From positions 124,001 to 188,000 of the forward strand of contig JAMLIR010000001.1 in the NCBI GenBank assembly GCA_023954045.1: DNA of 64,000 nucleotides, read 5' to 3'. Shown here one piece after another: positions 59,364 to 64,000 of the stretch. How positions within the stretch are numbered: position 1 is the stretch's first letter; every line of letters begins with the position of its first letter. A program made the position numbers and the translations under genes. Under the pieces are notes generated by a model that was not told the origin of the DNA, ran no database searches, and worked only from the letters and a program-made list of their open reading frames with translations. The DNA comes from Burkholderiaceae bacterium. GTDB taxonomy: Bacteria > Pseudomonadota > Gammaproteobacteria > Burkholderiales > Burkholderiaceae_E.

Positions 59364-59398
59364 TGAATAATCGTATTCAACCATTTGTTTATTATTCA
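59364..59398. promoter_or_regulatory. AT-rich operator-like region between the PfkB gene and mutS
   Basis: TGAATA (59364-59369), 4 bases, TATTCA (59374-59379), and a third copy within ATTATTCA (59391-59398) that also pairs with TGAATAAT (59364-59371). It is the most AT-rich stretch nearby and lies 66 bases upstream of the kinase gene and 39 before mutS. It probably holds promoters and an operator for one or both divergent genes. Confidence 0.45.
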
Positions 59399-59436
59399 CT
59401 TTCGTTCCGACACGTGGTCGCTGATCGAGAACCCGG

Positions 59437-62385
59437 ATGCACCCCGCGCCGACCCCCACGATGCGCCAGGCGGCGCCTCGCGCCCCCGCTGGCATACTTG
59501 CGAGCCAGATCCAAGGTACAGCGCAAGTGCCCTCGCCGCAGCCCTCACCGGCCCCCCGTCCTGTCGAGTCGGACCTGGCCGCCCACACCCCGATGATGGC
59601 GCAATACCTGCGCCTGAAGGCGGAGCACCCCGACCGGCTGATGTTCTACCGGATGGGCGATTTCTACGAGTTGTTCTACGCCGACGCGGAGCGCGCCGCG
59701 CGGCTGCTCGGCATCACGCTGACCCGGCGCGGCGTGTCCGCCGGCGAGCCGATCCCGATGGCGGGCGTGCCGGTGCATTCGGTCGAGCAGTACCTGGCGC
59801 GGCTGATCCGGCTCGGCGAGTCGGTCGCGGTCTGCGAACAGATCGGCGATCCCGCGACGTCCAAGGGCCCCGTCGAGCGCAAGGTCGTGCGCATCGTCAC
59901 GCCCGGCACGCTGACCGACTCGCAGCTCCTGCCCGATCGCGACGACCGGATCCTCTTGGCGGTGCAGCCGGCGGGCAAAGCGGTCCGCGGCGCCGGCGCG
60001 GCCGGGAGTAGCGCCGACGCAATGGGCGCCGGCGCCGGTTCGACCGGGGGCGCCGCCTCCACCCGGGCGGCCCGGATGGGCCTCGCGTGGATGGTCGTGG
60101 CCAGCGGCGAGTGCTGGCTTGCCGAGCTGTCGATCGACGCGCTCGCGCGCGAGCTCGACCGGCTGCGCCCCGCCGAGGTCGTGCTTCCCGAGGACGCGAC
60201 GCTGCCCCTGGCGCTGGCCGACGCGCTGGCCGGCGCCGCGATCGCGCGGGCCCCCGCGTGGCAGTTCGATGCCGTCCGCTCGCAGCGGCGCATCACCGCG
60301 TTGCTCGGCACCCGCGACCTCGCCGGCTTCGGCGCCCAGGAGATGGACGCCGCGATCGCCGCCGCGGGCGCCCTGCTCGACTACGTCGAGCGCACGCAGG
60401 GACAGGCGCCTTCGCACCTGCAGGCCCTGCGCGTCTTCACCGACGACGAGTTCGTGCTCCTCGACGCCGGCGCGCGGCGCAACCTGGAGCTCGTCGAGAG
60501 CCTGCGCGGCGACGACGGCGCCTCGCTGCTGCGCCTGCTCGACCGCTGCGCGACCAGCGCCGGTGGTCGCATGATGCGGCGCTGGCTGCTCGAGCCGCTG
60601 CGCTCGCAGCCAGCCGCCACGCGCCGCCACGCGTGCGTGCAGGCGCTACTCGCTCCCGCCCCCGCGCCGGGCCCGGGGAGCCGGCCGGCGGCGGCGCTCG
60701 CGCCCGACGCCGCCGCGCCCGGTGCGCCCCTCTACGGGCCGGTGCTCGCCGACCTGCGCGAGCTGCCCGACTTCGAGCGCATTGCCGCGCGCATCGCGCT
60801 GCGCTCGGCACGTCCGCGCGAGCTCGCCGCGTTGCGCGACGCCGAGCCGGCGCTGCGCCGACTGGGAGAACGACTCGCCGCGCTGGACGACGCGCTGTTC
60901 GGCGAGTTGCGCGACGCACTGCGGGTGCCCGACGAAGCCCTTGCGCCGATCGCGGCCGCCCTGCTCGACGAGCCTGCCGCGCAGGCGCGCGACGGCGGCG
61001 TGATCCGCGACGGCCACGACGCCGCGCTCGACGAGCTGCGCGCAATCGACCGGGACTGCGACAGCCTGCTCGCGGCGATCGAGGCGCGCGAGCGCGAGCG
61101 CACCGGCATCGCGAACCTGCGCGTCGGCTACAACGCGGTGCACGGCTTCTACATCGAGGTCACGCGCGGCCAGGCCGACCGCGTTCCCGACGACTATCGC
61201 CGCCGCCAGACGCTGAAGAACGCGGAGCGCTACATCACGCCGGAGCTCAAGGCCTTCGAGGACAAGGCGCTGTCGGCGCGCGAGCGCGCGCTGGCGCTCG
61301 AGCGCCAGCTCTACGACACGCTGCTCGCGTCGCTGGCGCCGACGGTGGCCGCCTGGCAGCGCGCCGGGCGCGGCGCGGCGCAGCTCGACGTGCTGGCGGC
61401 CTTCGCCCAGCGCGCGCACACGCTGCGCTGGGTGCGACCGCGCTTCTCTGCCGCGCCCGGCATCGAGATTCGCGCCGGCCGCCACCCGGTGGTCGAGGCC
61501 GGCGTCGAGCAGTACACGCCGAACGACTGCGTGATGCGCGAGAACCGCCGCCTGCTGCTGCTCACCGGGCCGAACATGGGCGGCAAGTCGACCTACATGC
61601 GCTCGGTGGCGCTGATCGCGCTGCTCGCCTGCTGCGGCAGCTTCGTGCCGGCCGACGCCTGCGAGATCGGCCCGCTCGACCGGATCTTCACGCGCGTCGG
61701 GGCTTCCGACGATTTGGCCGGCGGGCGCTCGACCTTCATGGTCGAGATGACCGAAGCCGCCTCGATCCTTCACGCCGCGACCGAGCGCTCGCTGGTGCTG
61801 ATGGACGAGATCGGACGCGGCACTTCGACCTTCGACGGCCTCGCGCTCGCGCACGCGATCGCCGCGCGATTGCTGTCGCACAACCGTTCGCTGACGCTGT
61901 TCGCGACCCACTACTTCGAGCTCACCGAGCTCGCGGCCACGCACCCGCAGGCGGTGAACCTGCACCTGGCTGCGGCCGAGCACCGCGGGGGGATCGTGTT
62001 CCTGCACGAGGTGCGCGACGGGCCGGCCAGTCGCAGCTACGGCCTGCAGGTCGCGCGGCTGGCGGGCCTGCCGCCGCCGGTGATCCGCGCGGCCAGCCAG
62101 TTGCTGGCCGAGCTCGAGGCGCGTGCCCGCGCCCGCGACGACCAGCTCGACCTGTTCGCGATGCCCCGGGGGCCGGGGCCCGACCTCGCCGGCCCGTCGC
62201 CCGGTGTCGCCGCAGCGGCGCCGGCCCGCGGCGGCACTGCGCCCGATCGCGCGATGCAGGCGCTCGCGCGCCTGCGCGAGATCGACCCGGACGCCCTCAG
62301 CGCGCGCGAAGCGCTCGAGCTGCTCTACGAGCTGCGCGCGCAGCTCGACGAGGACGCCTGCGGACCGGGCATCGACGTCCCGTAG
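59437..62385 (+). CDS. mutS: DNA mismatch repair protein MutS
   Basis: 982-aa MutS, longer than the usual ~855. Mismatch-binding Phe76-x-Glu78 lies in RMGDFYELF. The ATPase P-loop GPNMGGKST is near residues 710-718, with [18 protein letters not shown] and [12 protein letters not shown] after it. The extra length is a Pro/Ala-rich N-terminus (residues 1-48) and two Gly/Ala/Pro-rich inserts (about 181-213 and 405-430), plus a low-complexity linker before the C-terminal tetramer helix. ATG 59437 could be replaced by a later start, since the conserved part begins at [11 protein letters not shown]. It recognises mispairs with MutL. Confidence 0.97.
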   Translation: MHPAPTPTMRQAAPRAPAGILASQIQGTAQVPSPQPSPAPRPVESDLAAHTPMMAQYLRLKAEHPDRLMFYRMGDFYELFYADAERAARLLGITLTRRGVSAGEPIPMAGVPVHSVEQYLARLIRLGESVAVCEQIGDPATSKGPVERKVVRIVTPGTLTDSQLLPDRDDRILLAVQPAGKAVRGAGAAGSSADAMGAGAGSTGGAASTRAARMGLAWMVVASGECWLAELSIDALARELDRLRPAEVVLPEDATLPLALADALAGAAIARAPAWQFDAVRSQRRITALLGTRDLAGFGAQEMDAAIAAAGALLDYVERTQGQAPSHLQALRVFTDDEFVLLDAGARRNLELVESLRGDDGASLLRLLDRCATSAGGRMMRRWLLEPLRSQPAATRRHACVQALLAPAPAPGPGSRPAAALAPDAAAPGAPLYGPVLADLRELPDFERIAARIALRSARPRELAALRDAEPALRRLGERLAALDDALFGELRDALRVPDEALAPIAAALLDEPAAQARDGGVIRDGHDAALDELRAIDRDCDSLLAAIEARERERTGIANLRVGYNAVHGFYIEVTRGQADRVPDDYRRRQTLKNAERYITPELKAFEDKALSARERALALERQLYDTLLASLAPTVAAWQRAGRGAAQLDVLAAFAQRAHTLRWVRPRFSAAPGIEIRAGRHPVVEAGVEQYTPNDCVMRENRRLLLLTGPNMGGKSTYMRSVALIALLACCGSFVPADACEIGPLDRIFTRVGASDDLAGGRSTFMVEMTEAASILHAATERSLVLMDEIGRGTSTFDGLALAHAIAARLLSHNRSLTLFATHYFELTELAATHPQAVNLHLAAAEHRGGIVFLHEVRDGPASRSYGLQVARLAGLPPPVIRAASQLLAELEARARARDDQLDLFAMPRGPGPDLAGPSPGVAAAAPARGGTAPDRAMQALARLREIDPDALSAREALELLYELRAQLDEDACGPGIDVP

Positions 62386-62441
62386 GCTGCGGGCGTGCAC
62401 CGACGTCGACGCGAGCGCGCGCCAACCTTGCGCGGTCGTCG

Positions 62442-63425
62442 TCAGCCGGAGGATCGCCGCGGCGCAGCCGCCGCCGTGGCGCTACCCGCGACGGCCGCCA
62501 GCGCCACTGCAAGCAGCGCTGCCACCGCGTTGTGCAGCGTGGTCGTCAGCAGCGGTTGCGTGCCCAGCGCCGTGCCCACGCCGAGCAGCAGTTGCGCTGC
62601 CACCAGCAGGGCCAGCCACGCGGCCACCACGGGACGCGCGGCGCGCAGCCGCAGCGCCAGCAGCGCGACCGCGATCGCGAGCAGCATCCCGGCGAGACGG
62701 TGCGCCACGTGCAGCCCCCGTGCCGCGGCGGCATCCACCGCGACCGCCGCCCGCGTCGGATCGAGCGCCGCAGCGTCGAAGCGCGCCCCGCTGGCGCACA
62801 GCGGCGTGGCGCAGGCGTCGATCGCGTGGCGCGCGCCGATCATCGTGCCGCCCCAAGCGAGCAGGCCGACCAGCACGAGCGCCGCGACGGCGACGCCGCG
62901 CGCGCCGGGCGCCACGCCGCGGCCGCTGCGCGCGGCCGCGATCCAGGCGAGCGCCGCCGCCAGCAGCAACCCGCCGACGAGGTTGCCGAGGGTCACCAGC
63001 GGCAGGTCGTGCGGCGTATAGCGTCCCAGCCAGGAGAGGAAGACCGTGTCGGCGAGCGCGACGGCCGCGGCGACGCGCGCGCCAGCGCCCATCGACGACC
63101 AGCCGAACACGACGACCAGCAGCACCAGCACGCCGGCCAGCGTCGCGCTCATGCGGTGCAGCGCGCGCGCGATCCGCACCGGCGGCGGCGCTTCGGCCGA
63201 CGGGACGTTGGCGATCGTCGCGACCGCCGCGTCGAGCGCGCTGCGCCCTGCGCTCGCGCCCGCGCCCGCGCCGGGACCCGGCGCGGCTTCGGACGGCCGC
63301 CCAGCCCGATAGCAGTCGGGCCAGCCCTCGCAGCCCACGCCGTTGCCCCAGTGACGGATGAACGCGCTCGACGCCGTGATGCACACCGTGAGCAGGCACG
63401 CGGCCAGCGCCAGCGCGCGGATCAT
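62442..63425 (-). CDS. ctaA: Heme A synthase (CtaA/COX15)
   Basis: 327-aa membrane protein with about eight helices in two similar halves. The Cys pair CEGWPDC (near residue 32-38) is the conserved loop of CtaA. Heme-liganding His occur in SSAFIRHWGN, ALHRMSATLAG, HVAHRLAGML and TLHNAVAALL. It converts heme O to heme A for cytochrome c oxidase. The start overlaps the preceding oxidase-gene stop by ATGA. An Ala/Gly/Pro-rich loop ([15 protein letters not shown]) extends the first periplasmic loop. Confidence 0.88.
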   Translation of the reverse strand: MIRALALAACLLTVCITASSAFIRHWGNGVGCEGWPDCYRAGRPSEAAPGPGAGAGASAGRSALDAAVATIANVPSAEAPPPVRIARALHRMSATLAGVLVLLVVVFGWSSMGAGARVAAAVALADTVFLSWLGRYTPHDLPLVTLGNLVGGLLLAAALAWIAAARSGRGVAPGARGVAVAALVLVGLLAWGGTMIGARHAIDACATPLCASGARFDAAALDPTRAAVAVDAAAARGLHVAHRLAGMLLAIAVALLALRLRAARPVVAAWLALLVAAQLLLGVGTALGTQPLLTTTLHNAVAALLAVALAAVAGSATAAAAPRRSSG

Positions 63426-64000
63426 CGGGTGCGCCTCGCGGCGATCACGCTGTCGAGCACCACCCAGATGAACAGCACACCGCCGACGATCGCCAGCAGC
63501 CCGCCGAAGCCCATCAGGCCCATGCCGAACACCTCCTGCGTGCTGCGCAGCGTCTGCTCGGCGCCCGCCACCTTGCGCTGCACGCCGTAGCCGCCGGACC
63601 ACATCAGCCCGAGGATGTGCAGCAACTGACCGCCCCCGTAGACCCAGGGCTGCCAGTTCGCGATGCGGCCGGTCGCCTCGCGATAGCCCAGGCGCGGCAG
63701 CAGCGCGTAGGCCAGCCCCATCAGCGCCAACGTCACGCCGACGATCGAACCGTGATAGTGCGCCGGCACGCGGACGTCGGACCCTTCGATCAGGAAGCCG
63801 AGCAGGCCGCCCGCCGAGAACAGCAGCAGCGACGCGATCAGCGACGCGCGCAGCGGCCTCGTGGCGGGCGTCGGCGCGACGCGGCGCGCGAGAGCAACGG
63901 CCAGCGCCAGCACCATCGGCAGGATCGCGAGCCCGCCGCCGAAGCGCATCAGCCAGGTCATCATCTTGCGGTACTCGACCGACGGCACGCTCCAGTTCAG
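63422..64000 (-). CDS. Heme-copper oxidase subunit I, 3' part only
   Basis: The gene enters from the right edge; 192 C-terminal residues are seen, in frame from LNWSVPSVEYRKMMTW. About four to five transmembrane helices are visible. VPAHYHGSIVGVTLALMG carries the His-x-His pair of helix X that ligates the two hemes in heme-copper oxidases, and WVYGGGQLLHILGLMWSGGYGVQRKV follows as helix XI and loop. The subgroup (aa3-, cbb3- or ba3-like) cannot be fixed without the N-terminal part. It is directly coupled to ctaA, which supports a heme-A-containing oxidase. Confidence 0.78.
   Translation of the reverse strand: MNWSVPSVEYRKMMTWLMRFGGGLAILPMVLALAVALARRVAPTPATRPLRASLIASLLLFSAGGLLGFLIEGSDVRVPAHYHGSIVGVTLALMGLAYALLPRLGYREATGRIANWQPWVYGGGQLLHILGLMWSGGYGVQRKVAGAEQTLRSTQEVFGMGLMGFGGLLAIVGGVLFIWVVLDSVIAARRTR

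Noticed and set aside
60087..63590. 1167-residue plus-strand frame over mutS and ctaA
   Set aside because: It runs out of frame with mutS and antisense to ctaA, and its extreme Arg/Ala content marks it as a frame kept open by GC bias.

Overview
This window looks like chromosomal DNA of a high-GC betaproteobacterium, most likely of the order Burkholderiales. The reasons are a strong G/C bias throughout and a housekeeping block typical of that order: tRNA-Ser, lysC, tilS, accA, DNA glycosylase, cysS, TPR protein, cyclophilin, lpxH, cysE, trmJ, suhB. The placement is inference from gene order and protein character, since no rRNA gene is present. LAYOUT. 1-1550: the 3' part of an anti-sigma factor gene, its ECF sigma factor, and a divergent lipoprotein. 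1570-2880: two tiny coupled hypothetical proteins and a three-BON-domain protein. 3150-13029: one tightly packed operon that starts with a membrane cytochrome b (NarI/DsrM-like) and an HdrD/DsrK-like iron-sulfur protein and runs directly into a V/A-type rotary ATPase (G, an unassigned subunit, I, K, F, E, A, B, D). 13072-15548: an MCE lipid-transport set (lipoprotein, MlaD-like, MlaE-like) without an ATPase gene. 15657-16298: a hexapeptide acyltransferase. 16504-22759: a second alternative rotary ATPase, an N-type F-ATPase operon (beta, epsilon, AtpQ, a, c, b, alpha, gamma) preceded by an Anr/FNR-like box. It runs by overlapping or closely spaced genes into a LOG-family protein, a beta-CASP nuclease and a PhaC/PhaZ-like hydrolase (to 26308). 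26333-29390: a minus-strand set of LigT-like protein, nucleotidyltransferase, FmdB-like zinc ribbon and a geranylgeranyl-reductase-type flavoprotein. 29755-34621: katG with an OxyR-type half-site and sigma-70 promoter, then a large sensor diguanylate cyclase/phosphodiesterase. 34820-35787: a decayed IS3-family element and unassigned DNA beside tRNA-Ser. 35788-50652: the housekeeping block plus prpF, an MBL hydrolase and a Nudix hydrolase. 50660-51378: rnk with a long structured leader. 51448-58302: a LuxR-type regulator, a methyltransferase, and a sulfur-oxidation cluster (SQR-like flavoprotein with a -24/-12 promoter, its probable sigma-54 activator, sulfite dehydrogenase subunits). 58348-64000: a PfkB kinase, mutS, ctaA and the 3' part of a heme-copper oxidase subunit I gene. 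HOW IT FITS TOGETHER. The left third is an energy-conversion island with two different accessory rotary ATPases within 20 kb, one joined to a redox module and the other probably controlled by oxygen status. The flanking genes (BON, beta-CASP, PHA-type hydrolase, LOG) resemble low-oxygen or stress loci of Burkholderiales. The sulfur cluster at 53.9-58.3 kb would feed sulfide and sulfite electrons into respiration. The strongest candidates for a poorly described system are the redox-module/V-ATPase operon and the unusual N-ATPase operon (no AtpR gene in its usual place, b subunit with a delta-like tail, c subunit with an altered ion site).
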